24,602 bases of DNA from Candidatus Villigracilis saccharophilus (GCA_016709305.1 JADJNA010000041.1:1-24602); one strand, 5' to 3'; positions 11,310-21,283 are shown, counted from the first letter of the stretch. Notes: generated by a model not told the origin, from the letters alone. Program-made: numbers and translations.

Positions 11310-11402
11310 GATTCCTTTTTTAAACACGAAAGTCATACACAAAGGGATACCAAAGGTTCTATTTCTTTCCTTCGTGCCCTTTGTCCTTTGTGTTCAAGAT
11401 TC
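11310..11402. repeat. Intergenic degenerate tandem words (ACAAAGG / ACGAAGG type)
   Basis: This 93-bp spacer lies between the CoA-ligase stop and the serine-hydrolase start. On the minus strand it contains a run of related heptamers: ACACAAAGG, ACAAAGGG, CACGAAGG, then ACAAAGGGAT further on. There is no ORF and no hairpin with a T-tract. Similar words occur in the spacer at 16640-16676. Function is unknown. Confidence 0.5.
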
Positions 11403-12964
11403 TTATCTCCAAATTTTATCCACAGCGTCGTAACTTCCCACGCGCAAATCCGCTTTCAACTTCACCAACTTATGCTTCTCCACCCGTTCAGATGGTGTTC
11501 TCGGCAGATCATCGGCATACTCAACAAATCGCGGTACTTTGAAATACGCCAACTGCTCGCGCGCATAATCCAAAATGGATTCAGGCGGCGTATCTTCCTG
11601 GGTATGTTCCGCCTTCAACACGATATACGCCTTCACTTCTTCGCCGCGCAATTCATCAGGGACGGGCACCACAGCCGCCACTTTCACAGCGGGATGTTCC
11701 ATCAATACACCTTCCACTTCCACCGATGAAATATTTTCGCCCGCGCGCCGTATCGTATCTTTCAACCGCGCCTGCCAGTGAAAATATCCCTTCGCATCTT
11801 TTGTGACCATATCGCCAGTATGCAGCCAGCCGTTCTTCATGACCTCAACCGTCGCTTCGGGTTTGTTCCAATACCCAAGCATCATCGGCTCGCCGCGCAA
11901 AATCAACTCACCTACACCGCCTTCGGGCACATCTTTTCCATCTGTGCCCACCACACGCGCTTCTTTTGTCGCGATCGGTCTACCCATTGCGCCGCTGCCC
12001 GCAAACCCATCCTCAAACGGCATCATCAAATCCACGCCCGTTTCGGTCATGCCAAATGCTTCGCGCCACGGCACGCCCCAACGCCGCTCAAACTCCGCAT
12101 GGAACTTCGGATGAATCCCCGAACACAAGATCATTCTCAATTTATGTCCTCGCTCAAGCAAGGGTCCTCTGGCATCTTCAACAAAAAGAAAGGCATGGTG
12201 CCAATCAAATACAGCACGGTCACATTATGTCGAATCACTTCGCCCCAAAAATGTGACGGCGAGAATCTCGGCAAAATCACCAACGGCGCGCCGCCGATCA
12301 AACACGACACCGTGTTCCACTGCGGATCCATATAATAAAACGGCTGCGCGGTCAGATTGCATTCGGCGGGCGTCAACTCGAAATAATTCGCCGCCACCTG
12401 CCCGAGCATCATCCAATATTTTTGGGTCAACATGCAGCCCTTCGGAAAACCCGTCGTGCCCGATGTATATTGGATGTTGACCAAGTCCTCGCCTGTGACA
12501 TTGGATGACTCAAACGAGTCGGATGACTCATCCACCAAACGCCTCCAATCGGACTTTGAGCCTGATTCAGTCACGAGCAGCGTTTCCTTCACCGACGGCA
12601 AGTGCGCCCGCACCCGCTCCCATTGCTCCAGATAATTTTCGTGGACGACAAAGAATCCCGCCTGCGAATCATCGAGTGTGTAAGTCAGGTCATGGTCGTG
12701 GTAGTTGATGTTGACGGGCACGATGACCGCGCCCAACTTCGCCAGCGCAAACCAGACGATGGGGAAGTCCACGCCGTTGGGCAGCATCACCGCCACGCGC
12801 TCGCCCTTCGTCACGCCGACGGATTTCAGCGCATTCGCCGTCTTGTTCGCCCGCCGATTGACTTCTGCAAACGAAAGCGGCTTGTCTTCAAAGATGAATA
12901 ACGGCTTCTCTCCAAACCGCTCCGCCGCGCTCTCCACCAAATGACCTAAACTCTTCCACTCCAT
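11403..12964 (-). CDS. AMP-dependent acyl-CoA synthetase/ligase (carnitine-CoA-ligase-like), one frameshift
   Basis: This is an ANL-superfamily ligase that activates a carboxylic acid with ATP and transfers it to CoA. Repaired length is about 520 residues. Motifs in order: YTSGTTGFPKG (P-loop), GMTETG (A5), HTGD (A7), RRAGENISSVEVE (A8) and PRTPSERVEKHKL carrying the C-terminal catalytic Lys. The overall pattern is closest to crotonobetaine/carnitine-CoA ligases, but that family label does not fix the substrate. The frame breaks near 12160. Adding one C to the CCC run gives EDPLLERGHKLRM and joins both halves cleanly, so an indel error is likely. ATG at 12964 follows AGGAG by about 7 nt. The start lies inside the end of the TetR gene (19-bp overlap), which implies coupled translation. 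Confidence 0.88.
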
Positions 12965-13649
12965 GCACGCTTCTCCTTTGGCTTTTCGGAGACCAGCAGA
13001 CTAAAACTCTTGTGCCAGGTCCTTGTGGTTAATTTTTTCAACCGCTTCACAAACATCTCACTCAACTCACGGCTGGACTCTTGCAGGTCCACTGCCTTCG
13101 GGTCGAAGACCCATTGCAGCATGATCCCGTCAATTGCACCCTGAATGACCGAAGCCATGCCTGTTCATCGAACTTAGCAAATTCCTTCTGCTCTACACCT
13201 ATGCGGAAGATCTTCTTGAGATGAGCACGGCATGGGTCATACGCCGAGTCGCTGAAGGCTTTCTTTTCTTCAGGTGACGTAAAACTGCCCCACAGATCCA
13301 CCAGCGCCACGAACTGCGAACGGTTCTGCGAGATGTATTCAAAACTGGCTTCGATGTAGACGCGCAGTTTGGCACTGCCTTTTGCCTCTTCTTCAACACG
13401 CCCACGAATGTATGCGCCCTGTCGATTCAGAATCGTATGGATCGCAGAAGTGATAAGGTCATGCTTGCCGTTGAAGTGATAGGCAATCAGTCCTTTGGTA
13501 ATTCCAAGACTCTTGGCAATCTCCGCAAAGGACGTTTGGGTATACCCATGCTCGGCAATCGTCTGCAACGCCGCGTCAATAATCTGCTTGCGGCGGGCTT
13601 CTTCAATGAAGGTCTTCTTCTCTTCTACAGGTTTACTTTTAGCTGGCAT
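12946..13649 (-). CDS. TetR/AcrR-family transcriptional regulator, one frameshift
   Basis: This is a DNA-binding repressor of the TetR type. The N-terminal helix-turn-helix spans about residues 20-65 (IIDAALQTIAEHGYTQTSF, then SLGITKGLIAYHF). A long ligand-binding region follows. The start ATG at 13649 has AGGACAG upstream and lies 13 bp after the P450 stop. The frame breaks near 13150: the first frame drifts into low-quality sequence, while another frame continues with MASVIQGAIDGIMLQWVFD, a typical TetR C-terminal helix (GxIDGIxLQW). Repaired length is about 230 residues. Its place between the P450 and the CoA ligase suggests it controls this operon, with a substrate or CoA-ester as inducer. 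No operator is assigned. Confidence 0.88.
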
Positions 13650-13662
13650 AGTTGCTGTCCTT

Positions 13663-14851
13663 TCACCATTCCACCATGAGTTTGGGCACGGCGCGAAATT
13701 CGTGCCCGTGAGGTGCGGAAGGGTGCTCTGATTTTAAGCGCAAATGCGGCAGACGCTCGAATAACACGCGCAAACCGATCTCACCCTCCAAGCGTGCCAA
13801 TGACGCGCCAAGACAGTGATGTCGTCCACGGGCAAAGGCGAGATGGTGAGAAGCATTCGCTCGGTGGATGTCGAAGCGGTCGGGGTCGGTGAAAAATTCG
13901 GGGTCGCGGTTGGCGGCTCCCAACATGCATTGAACGGTATCGCCCACTGCAAAATCCACGCCGCGGACGGTGATGGGCTGAGTCACATGGCGGGTGGCGG
14001 TCTGCACAGGAGATTCCCAGCGCAGGGTTTCTTCCACAGCGGACTTCATCAACTTGGCAGGGTCGCGTTTCACTTCGTCGAATTGATCGGGGTGATTGAG
14101 CAATGCCCAAACCGTGTTCGAGAACATGGCGGCAGTCGTTTCCAACCCGCCGAAGATGATGACGAAAATATTCGAGATGATCTCGCGCTCGCTCAAGTTT
14201 GTGTTCGGGTCATGGATGAGATGACTGAGCAGGCTGTCATCAGGCTCGGCGCGCAGATGGGTGATGTGCTCCGCAAGTTGTGCACCAAATTCCTTCGCCG
14301 TTCGTTGACCACGCTCCCGCACCGCAGGGTCGTGGCGGAAGTTGCTCAACGCGGCGGCGAAGTCATCGTACCAGTGACGCAGTTGGGCAAAGTCCACGAT
14401 GGGAACGCCGAGCGAAGCCGTGACGGCGTACAACGCCATCGGGTCGGAGAAGGATTTGACCAAGTCCGTTTCTTTGTCTGCGATAAATCTATCGATCAGT
14501 TCATTGGCTTTTTGTTCAATGAAAGCAGAAGATGACGCTCTTACTGCCTTCGGCACATACACTCCCGCAAATGGATTGCGCATTCGTTGGTGCAATTCCC
14601 CTTCGGCAGATAACATCATCGTGCCAAAGGTATCATCCAAAAGCGAATGCGGCGATTGAACGGTGAAGGCTTCGGCGTTATCGAGCACAGAAACGACATC
14701 ATCGCGCCGAGTCACGTACCAAAGATTCACTTCGGGAACCCAGGTGACAGGCTCACGGTCAAGTAAGAGGCGGTAGTGCGGGTATGGATCAATGCTCAAC
14801 TGAGTCGAGAGTCAACTTTGAGCCAAGAGGGAAGCGGGAGAGGTCAGCCAT
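13663..14851 (-). CDS. Cytochrome P450, N-terminus displaced by a frameshift
   Basis: This is a soluble bacterial class I-type P450 monooxygenase with no membrane anchor. In the main frame (TTG at 14799) the I-helix reads IFGGLETTA, the K-helix ExxR is EETLR, and the haem loop is FARGRHHCLG with the Cys ligand. The TTG start is improbable: a stop lies 12 nt upstream, and it removes the usual N-terminal segment. In the next frame an ATG at 14851 has a strong GGGAGG Shine-Dalgarno and encodes MADLSRFPLGSKLTLDSVE, which runs straight into IDPYPHYRLL if one base near 14797 is removed. I therefore take 14851 as the true start, giving about 395 residues. The ATG overlaps the upstream stop by 8 bp. 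Electron-transfer partners (ferredoxin, reductase) are not in the window. Confidence 0.92.
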
Positions 14852-15824
14852 CGAGCCCTCCCTGACAGCGAAAATATTCGCGCAAGGCTTCGGGGTTCAT
14901 CCCAGGGTAAATGCTGTTGCAAGACGAGATCATGTATCCGCTTGTGCCGCCTTGCTCGTAACTGCGTTTCACATCAGCGCGGATAAGCTCAAGATTTGGT
15001 TCAAAGAATAGATTGATATCCACGTTGCCGATCAAAATCAATTTGTCGCCATATTGGGCTTTGACTTCATCCAACTTATTGCCAGATAGCGTTTCGAGTC
15101 CATGTACGCCAGCAAAGCCAGCCTCAACGGCGAACGGCAGCAACTTGTCCATCTTGCCATCGCTGTGCCAGATGACGGGCACAGAAAGTTCCTGCACCAC
15201 GCGTTGATGATAGGGCAGGACCAACTCCCGCCACATCTGCGGCGAGATCATCGACCCGCCACGGTGAGCAGCGTCATCGCCCATCACGATCAACTCTGCG
15301 CCAAGTTCTACTGCGCGTTTGTATATTTCAATGCACCAATCCGTGCGCGCTTCCATCACAGCATGGACAAAGGACATATCCTTCTTGAACATGCGGAACA
15401 TGTGCTCCATGCCCATTGCCATATACGTTCCCATGAATGGACCGATATGCGTGCCGAAGAAAAGGCAAAGGTGTGGATAATTCGTCCGAATGTCTGCCAC
15501 CCGCTTCACGTCGAAGAAACGATCCGCGTAACTCAATGGCGGCGTGTACTGCTTGAGGTCATCCGCTGTTTGCACGGCGCCGTAAAAATACATCCCCTTT
15601 TTCCACACACGCCCGAATTCATCCACGCCATCTTTCCAGGCGTTGCTGTCTGTTGGGGTTTGGTATGGCATGAGAATTCCATCCTGACCCAATTCGGCAT
15701 ACGCGCGATAAGGGTCAGTGAGACCGAGTTCATCGAACATGCCATCGATCCAGACCTCGAAGCGCGGAACACGGTCTGGAGTTTTTCCTGCAAGCACAGC
15801 GTGGACTAATTCGCGTGAGTTCAT
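14844..15824 (-). CDS. Uroporphyrinogen-decarboxylase-like protein (URO-D/MtaA superfamily)
   Basis: This is an intact 326-residue protein of the URO-D fold. The family includes haem-pathway decarboxylases and corrinoid/CoM methyltransferases of the MtaA/CmuA type. Recognisable blocks are VIWHSDGKMDKLLPFAVEAG, GVHGLE, LILIGNVDINLFF and SSCNSIYPGMNPE. The zinc-binding HxC pattern of methyltransferases reads HSD here, and the arginine-rich N-terminus of true HemE is missing, so I do not assign hemE. It overlaps the agmatinase stop by 4 bp (ATGA) and the P450 start by 8 bp, placing it inside one translationally coupled block. Substrate unknown. Alternatives are a demethylase or a decarboxylase of a small aromatic or side chain. 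Confidence 0.85.
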   Translation of the reverse strand: MNSRELVHAVLAGKTPDRVPRFEVWIDGMFDELGLTDPYRAYAELGQDGILMPYQTPTDSNAWKDGVDEFGRVWKKGMYFYGAVQTADDLKQYTPPLSYADRFFDVKRVADIRTNYPHLCLFFGTHIGPFMGTYMAMGMEHMFRMFKKDMSFVHAVMEARTDWCIEIYKRAVELGAELIVMGDDAAHRGGSMISPQMWRELVLPYHQRVVQELSVPVIWHSDGKMDKLLPFAVEAGFAGVHGLETLSGNKLDEVKAQYGDKLILIGNVDINLFFEPNLELIRADVKRSYEQGGTSGYMISSCNSIYPGMNPEALREYFRCQGGLDG

Positions 15825-16636
15825 AACATCTTCGCTACGATCTCTTTGAACACTTTCGCCGCCACCATTTCAGTGACATCCGAAACATCTTGTGTTGGAT
15901 TTAATTCCACCACATCCGCGCCGATGATGTTTGCATTGAGCGATTGAATGACGCTCAACGCTTCACGCGTGGACAGCCCGCCAGGTTCGCGGTGCGAAAT
16001 GCCAGGCGCGAAAGCAGGGTCGAGACAATCCATGTCGAAGGTGATGTAAAGCGGCGAGTCAAATTGCAGGTCGAAGACATCGCGCCAACGTTGCATGGTC
16101 AGCACTTCCACGCCGAAGCGCTTGGCTTGCTCGCGCTGATGTCCGTTGATGGTGCGAATGCCCACTTGCACGAGCCGCTTCGCCAAGCCCGCTTCCATGA
16201 TCCGCGCAAAGGGGCTGGCATGCGAATACGGATTGCCTTCAAAGTCATCGTATAAATCGGGGTGCGCGTCGAAGTGCAAGATGGTGAGATTGGGATGATT
16301 CTTCGCCGCAGCCTTTACCAGCGGATAGGTGACGGAGTGGTCGCCGCCAAATGCCATGACCTTCAGCCCCGCTTCATATAATTTACCTGCGGCTTGCTCG
16401 GTCTCTATGGGCATTCTCTCCGCTGACGGTGTGATGTCGCCCATGTCTGCGAAGAGTCCATCCGCGCCGAGATAGGTTTCGTTCTCCGTCCACAAATTGG
16501 ACGAGTCGCAGAAGAAGGCTTCACGGATTCTCTGCGGAGCCAATGCCGAGCCGCGTTTATAGGATGAGTTTTCATCGAACGCCACGCCGAGTAATCCAAT
16601 GCGGGCGGGGGTGGGGAAGGGAGGGAATTTTTTCAT
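15821..16636 (-). CDS. speB: Agmatinase/arginase-family ureohydrolase
   Basis: This is a binuclear manganese hydrolase that removes urea (or a related group) from a guanidino compound in the cytoplasm. It is intact, 271 residues, somewhat shorter than typical agmatinase. All six expected metal ligands are present: H100 in GGDHS, D123/H125/D127 in FDAHPDLYD, and D201/D203 in FDMDCLDPAF. HREPGGLS and VVELNP are also family signatures. The upstream sequence gives only a weak ribosome-binding site (GGATA). Its stop overlaps the URO-D-like start in ATGA. Agmatine is the default substrate, but sequence alone cannot separate agmatinase from guanidinobutyrase, formiminoglutamase-like or related ureohydrolases, so the symbol is tentative. 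Confidence 0.9.
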   Translation of the reverse strand: MKKFPPFPTPARIGLLGVAFDENSSYKRGSALAPQRIREAFFCDSSNLWTENETYLGADGLFADMGDITPSAERMPIETEQAAGKLYEAGLKVMAFGGDHSVTYPLVKAAAKNHPNLTILHFDAHPDLYDDFEGNPYSHASPFARIMEAGLAKRLVQVGIRTINGHQREQAKRFGVEVLTMQRWRDVFDLQFDSPLYITFDMDCLDPAFAPGISHREPGGLSTREALSVIQSLNANIIGADVVELNPTQDVSDVTEMVAAKVFKEIVAKML

Positions 16637-16639
16637 ATT

Positions 16640-16676
16640 TTTTTATCCACGAAGCACACGAAGTTTCACGAAGGAA
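16640..16676. repeat. Short intergenic CACGAAG tandem words
   Basis: In the 50-bp gap before the agmatinase start, the word CACGAAG (or ACACGAAG) occurs three times in about 30 bp, on the plus strand as CCACGAAGCACACGAAG then TTTCACGAAG. It matches the style of the ACGAAGG/ACAAAGG words at 11310-11402. No terminator or ORF is present. Confidence 0.5.
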
Positions 16677-16686
16677 AAGCCACTGT

Positions 16687-17811
16687 TTACTTTTCACTGA
16701 TTACTATCTTCTTGCTCTTCTCCATCCACTCAGGGCTCACATCCGCGCCGTGACCGTGAGCGTCGGAGAGAGTCACGGTGCCGTTGGGTTGGAAGTCCAC
16801 GCCGCCGATGGAGGGTTCTTCGGCAAAGTGGAAGGGAGAGTCGAGGTCGTGCAGGGAAATATTCGGGCAGGCACAGACCAAATGTGCGCCCGCGCTGACT
16901 CCGATGAGCGACTCGGACATGCCGCCGAGCATACATTTGATCCCCGCCGCTTCGCCGATGGCGTTGATCTTCAATGCGCCATGAATGCCCGCGGACTTGG
17001 CGAGTTTGATGTTGAAATAATCCACTGCGCCGAGAGCGGCGAGACGGAAGGCGTCGTGCGCGTCGAAGATGGATTCGTCTGCCATGATAGCGATGGGACT
17101 GCGCTCGCGAACTCGCTTCAAGCCTTCGATGTTCCAGTATGGCAGCGGCTGTTCGCAGACTTCAATTTCGTATTCTGCCAATGCGGTGAGGATATTGATG
17201 GCGGTGATTTCATCCCAGGCTTGGTTGGCGTCGAGCCGCATGGGAACGCCGCTGCCGACTGCTTCACGGATGGCGCGAATCCGCGCGAGGTCTTCATTAC
17301 GTCCCGTGCCGACCTTGACCTTCAATGCCTTCACGCCGTTCTCAACATGCTGTTTCGCAGTTTTCGCCATTTTATCAGGCGAGTCAATGCCGATGGTGCG
17401 GTTTGAGTACAGGACTTTTTTCTCGCCGCCAAGCAAAGCATAGAGCGGAAGTTCCGCATGTTTGGCAAGCAGGTCATAGAGCGCGAGGTCATAGGCACAG
17501 CGGATGGCGGGATTCTTGAGCATGTACTGTTCAAGTTCGCGCAGGCGTGTGTCAATCTCCAACGGATTTTTGCCAATGAGCAGTTGCGCGTACAGTTTGG
17601 CGGATTCAAATCCGTTGTCGGCGTCTTCGCCTGTCACAAAGCGCGATGGGACACCTTCGCCCACGCCAATCAATCCGTCGCTGTCATGCACGCGGACGAT
17701 GATGTTGTGGGCGCTGTTCATCACCGCCAAAGCAATCTTGAACGGGTGATTGAAGGGGATGTTGAGGTCGATGATTTCGATTTTGGTGATGGTTGGCATG
17801 TGGTTTTCCAT
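16687..17811 (-). CDS. Dipeptide epimerase (mandelate racemase/muconate lactonizing enzyme, enolase superfamily)
   Basis: This is an intact 374-residue enolase-superfamily enzyme that should epimerise the alpha carbon of a dipeptide such as L-Ala-D/L-Glu. The capping domain occupies the first 130 residues and the barrel follows. The catalytic set is complete: K164 and K166 in LKVKVG, metal ligands D194 in LDANQAW, E220 in CEQP and D245 in ADES, and K269 in NIKLAKSAG. MLGGMSESLIG near residue 305 is typical of the dipeptide epimerase branch. The start could be ATG 17811 or the ATG four codons later; neither has a good ribosome-binding site. With PepD and the serine hydrolase in the same run, conversion of D-containing dipeptides to cleavable L,L forms is a reasonable role. 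Exact dipeptide specificity cannot be told. Confidence 0.9.
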   Translation of the reverse strand: MENHMPTITKIEIIDLNIPFNHPFKIALAVMNSAHNIIVRVHDSDGLIGVGEGVPSRFVTGEDADNGFESAKLYAQLLIGKNPLEIDTRLRELEQYMLKNPAIRCAYDLALYDLLAKHAELPLYALLGGEKKVLYSNRTIGIDSPDKMAKTAKQHVENGVKALKVKVGTGRNEDLARIRAIREAVGSGVPMRLDANQAWDEITAINILTALAEYEIEVCEQPLPYWNIEGLKRVRERSPIAIMADESIFDAHDAFRLAALGAVDYFNIKLAKSAGIHGALKINAIGEAAGIKCMLGGMSESLIGVSAGAHLVCACPNISLHDLDSPFHFAEEPSIGGVDFQPNGTVTLSDAHGHGADVSPEWMEKSKKIVISEK

Positions 17812-17871
17812 GATTGTTTACACGGATTGTTTAAAAACGTCGCTTATCAACATCCTTACAGTAGTTACAAA

Positions 17872-18660
17872 TTATTTTCCTTTATAAATCGGCGCGCGTT
17901 TTTCCACGAATGCCTTCACGCCTTCGCGCATGTCTTCGCTGGCGAAGCATTCGAGCGTGCCTTCGGTTTCGAGTTGCATGACGGCTTCAAGGTCGAGGTC
18001 GTAGGATTTTTGCAGTACTTCTTTTATCAGCCGCACAGAGATGGGCGCGTTCGCCGCGAGCGTGCGGGCGATGTCCATGCCTTCTTGCAAAATAGATTCG
18101 GCAGATGTCACCTTCGTGACCAAGCCCATCTCATAAGCAGATTGCGCGGAAATGCGTTCGCCTGTCATCATCACATGCGCGGCGCGTCCCATGCCGATGA
18201 GTCGCGGCAGGCGGTGCATGACTCCGTTGGTTTCAAAAATGCCGCGCTTCACTTCGGCGAATTGAAAATACGCGCTCTCCGCCGCAATGCGAATGTCACT
18301 CGCAATCGCAATCTCCGCGCCGACGCCAACGGCAACGCCATTGATGGCAGAGATAATCGGCTTGCGCAAATTCACCATGCGGCGCGTGAGTTCCTGCATT
18401 TCGTCCAACTCGGCGCGCGCCTGCTCTGCCACCGTCGAACCATCGAAGAGGTGCGACAGTTCTTCGAGGTCAATGCCTGCCGAGAACGCGCGTCCATTGC
18501 CCGTGATGAGCGCGGCACGAATCGAGTCGTCGTTTGCAATCGTATCGAGCATGTCAAGCAATTGCTGGAACATACTGCGCTTGAACGCGTTCAACACGTC
18601 GGGGCGGTTGAAGGTGATAACGGCTATATTTTCTTGGGATTGGAAAAGGATATCTGTCAT
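17872..18660 (-). CDS. Enoyl-CoA hydratase/isomerase (crotonase family)
   Basis: This is an intact 262-residue crotonase-fold enzyme acting on a CoA thioester. The oxyanion-hole segments are GRAFSAGIDL (about 56-65) and NGVAVGVGAEIA (108-119). Both catalytic acids of a true hydratase are present at the expected spacing of 20: E116 in GAEIA and E136 in FAEVKRGI. The C-terminal FVEKRAPIYKGK is typical. It overlaps the CocE-type hydrolase stop by 4 bp (ATGA) and is followed by a 60-bp gap to the epimerase. Together with the acyl-CoA ligase at 12964 it suggests CoA-dependent breakdown of an acyl or aryl side chain, though no thiolase or dehydrogenase is nearby. Confidence 0.93.
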   Translation of the reverse strand: MTDILFQSQENIAVITFNRPDVLNAFKRSMFQQLLDMLDTIANDDSIRAALITGNGRAFSAGIDLEELSHLFDGSTVAEQARAELDEMQELTRRMVNLRKPIISAINGVAVGVGAEIAIASDIRIAAESAYFQFAEVKRGIFETNGVMHRLPRLIGMGRAAHVMMTGERISAQSAYEMGLVTKVTSAESILQEGMDIARTLAANAPISVRLIKEVLQKSYDLDLEAVMQLETEGTLECFASEDMREGVKAFVEKRAPIYKGK

Positions 18661-20347
18661 TTGATGGGAATCTCGATGAAGGAGGCTTGGTCTCCGCCAA
18701 TCATAATCTCCACGCTCGGACTACCCGTGAGCGGGATTCTGGCAAAGGTGTCTTTGTCTGCGCCTGAAACGGATACTCGTACCTTCCACCCACGGCGAAT
18801 CAGCGCCGAGATGGGATTCAACCCGAAGGTGATTTCTGCCACTTCGCCAGGGATGAGCGGCATGGCGTCGGCGCGTTTGAAGGAGTGATAGGGAACGAAT
18901 TGTTTGTAGGGCGGCGTGTCCGTTGAAACTTTGCGATGGATGGCACGCAGCATTCCTTCGGTGAGGTAGTGCGCGTTGCCTTGTTCATCAATCGCTTCGA
19001 GATAGACGAAGAAGTTGCCATCGTCGTGCGTGGATTTGACGAACAACGTCACGATGGGATAGCCAGTGATTTCGGTATCCTGTTCAAGCGGCGCGGATGT
19101 GTACGCGAGTTGACCTTTGATGGGCGCATACTTTACAGGTCGCTGGTCGAGTTCAGTTTGCCAGCGGTTGTTGAGTCCTGTTGAGGCGTTGAAATCTGTC
19201 TGGTAGCGGTCAGCAGGCTGGGGCGGGGGAAGAAGCGAGGAGAGTCCGCTTTGGGGTTGGAAAAAGAATCGGGTGGAGGTCAAACCCGCAGGTGGAAACT
19301 CAGGCGTCGATTTCCATTCATTTTCAAAAATGGTGAAGTAATGCAACTCGCGGGTCGCGGGCGGATTGTCGAAGAAGCGCAGAGACTCTTTCATTTGCGC
19401 GAGCAATGGAAATGGATTTTCCTTCGCGCCGACGTGTTGGGTTGCGCCATGATTCCACGCGCCGATGACCGCGCGCTGCGGGCGGGGATTGTTGGCGAAG
19501 CGATGAATGACGGCGTTCGCGGTGGCGGCGTCGAACCAACTGCCCCAGTGGTCGAGGGCGTGCGCGGTTGGGCGATTGAACATGCTGATGTCGTCCATGC
19601 GGATGTTGAGCTCGGGGTCGAGGTCATCGCGGAAGGTGATGTGACGCAGCGCGGAATCCACTTGCTGGTTGGTGTGTTTGGGAATGGGATTCTTGCCAAC
19701 GGGCTTGACACCTTTGACGAGAATCTTTTCGAGCGCGCTCATGCTTTTGGGAAGTTGATTGGCGTCGAGGGCGCGGTTGTAATCTGCCCATTGCGTGAGC
19801 ATGAACTCGTTGGGCACGCCGCCAGGGAAAGCGATGTCGGTGTAAACGTCGTACTCGTTGAAGCGCACGAGCGCGGAGGTGACGGCGGGATGTCCGCACG
19901 CGCCGAGCATTTCAGCAGTGGTGGCTTGATACGAATTGCCGAAGCCGCCGACTTGCCCGTTGCTCCACGGTTGTTGGGTGACCCATTCGGTCAGGTCGTA
20001 AAGGTCGGTGAGGTCGGCCGCTGACCACGGGTGCGGATGATTCCCTTCCGACGCGCCCGTGCCGCGCATGTCAATGCGGAGGATGGCGTAACCAAAGGCG
20101 GTGAAAAAGTTGCGGGCGGAGTCGGGCAGAGAGAGAAACCATGAGAACGGCGCTTTGAGTTGTTGCGCACGCCAATAGCGCGTGGCGGCGAAGATGGCGG
20201 GGATTTTGGTTTCGGGCGTGAGTCCGCGCGGGAGGTAGAGGTCAACGGCGAGACGAGTCCCATCGCGCATGGGAATGTACAACGTCTGCTCGGTGGAGCC
20301 TTTGTATTGCGGAGGGCGGAGGGGAGTGAAGCGGAAGGAAAGGTCAT
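18657..20347 (-). CDS. CocE/NonD-type alpha/beta hydrolase (S15 X-Pro dipeptidyl-peptidase-like), N-terminal frameshift
   Basis: This is a serine hydrolase of the CocE/NonD group (cocaine esterase, alpha-amino-acid ester hydrolase, X-Pro peptidases). The nucleophile is S117 (counting from the TTG at 20282) in GGFGNSYQA, with Asp in GSWFDAATA and His in GAWNHGATQH. ATRYW carries the usual oxyanion Tyr. The C-terminal beta-jellyroll ends in SVEIMIGGDQASF. The TTG at 20282 begins inside a conserved strand (LYIPMRDGTRLAVDLYLP); the frame stays open upstream and encodes FRFTPLRPPQYKGSTEQT, but has no start codon. An ATG at 20347 in the next frame makes an ATGA overlap with the upstream gene, so I place the true start there with a one-base indel soon after. 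Repaired length is about 560 residues. No signal peptide is obvious. Confidence 0.9.
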
Positions 20348-21283
20348 TTTGGAATGATGAATGCGGAATTAGGGATTAGGAAGTCACGAATCACTTGCTG
20401 AAACTTTTCTGGTTCTTCGAGGAATGCCCAGTGTCCGCTTTGGGTGAATTCAACGGATTGGCAGTTGGGGAGTGTGGCGCAGAGTTCATCGGCGACGGGT
20501 TTGCCTGTGTATTGTGAGTCCGCTGTGCCGTAGATGAAGAGGGTTGGGACTTGCAATTGGCTGAGTTCTTTTTTGTAATCGTAGCCAACAAGTGAAAAAG
20601 AAATTTCACGCCATGGGGCGAATGAGAGTGTACCAGTGTCTTGGAGAAAATCTGTTTTTGATTTATCAAACATGCGGTTGGGATTATCTTTTTCAGATGA
20701 TTTGGTAAACCATGCGTCTGCGGATTTTGAATCCGCGGGAGGGAAGCCGAGGGCGGTAGAGTACAACAAGCCGCCAAAATATTTCCAGATGAAGCGGTTG
20801 CTCATGCCGTTGTTGATTCGAATCCCGCTAGCGATGACCATCTTCTCGACGTGTTGCGGATATTTGAGCGCGTAGCGCTGAACCAATGCGCTGCCGAAGG
20901 AATGACCGACGAGGATGACCTTGTCCGCTTTGACCACGTCACGGCGCAGGGTTTCGAGTTCTTCCACCAAGTTGCTCGATGGTGTAGTCTTCTGGATTGG
21001 GCTTGATCTGCGAATTGCCTGATCCGCGCTGGTCGTAGAAGATGACGCGGGTCTGCTCGGCGAGGAAGTCGAATCCATTCTTGAAACTCAGGCTCGAGTG
21101 ACCAGGTCCGCCGTGGACGAGGATGACGGGCGGCAAGCCTTTGTCCGTGCCAAGTTCGCGGTAGTACAAGTCATAGCCGTTGACGTGGGCGGGAGTGGCA
21201 CAGTCCACGCAGGGGCGGGATTGGGGCAGGACGCGGTTGTAGGCGTGGTTGGCATACGCGACACAGAACGCGATGAAGGACAA
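20344..21283 (-). CDS. Alpha/beta hydrolase, proline-iminopeptidase-like (S33), one frameshift, start uncertain
   Basis: This is a serine hydrolase. The N-terminal half (VILVHGGPGHSS, VIFYDQRGSG) and C-terminal half (nucleophile in GHSFGSAL, Asp in YGTADSQ, His in GHWAFLE) lie in different frames and join near 20975 as YTIEQLVEELETLR. The HGGPG and DQRGSG motifs favour the proline iminopeptidase/epoxide hydrolase-like branch. The codon at 21283 is a TTG with no ribosome-binding site. The frame stays open upstream through a hydrophobic stretch (SPFLSFIAFCVAYAN) that could be a signal anchor, and no ATG was found before the preceding gene, so the true start may be hidden by another indel. The stop overlaps the CocE-type gene by 4 bp. 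Confidence 0.82.

Noticed and set aside
14799..14799. TTG at 14799 as the P450 start
   Set aside because: A stop lies 12 nt upstream and there is no ribosome-binding site. The alternative ATG at 14851 has a strong site and encodes the missing N-terminus.
17812..17871. Direct repeat AAACAATC (two copies, 13-bp period) before the epimerase
   Set aside because: It is too short and isolated to call an operator. It does not recur upstream of other genes in the window.
17458..18888. Open frame of 476 codons on the plus strand
   Set aside because: It spans the antisense of three different genes (epimerase, crotonase, CocE-type hydrolase). A real gene would not track their boundaries, and the peptide is His/Arg/Phe-rich without motifs.
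19251..20024. Long plus-strand frame opposite the CocE-type hydrolase
   Set aside because: It is antisense to a gene with a complete catalytic triad, and no ribosome-binding site or domain is seen.
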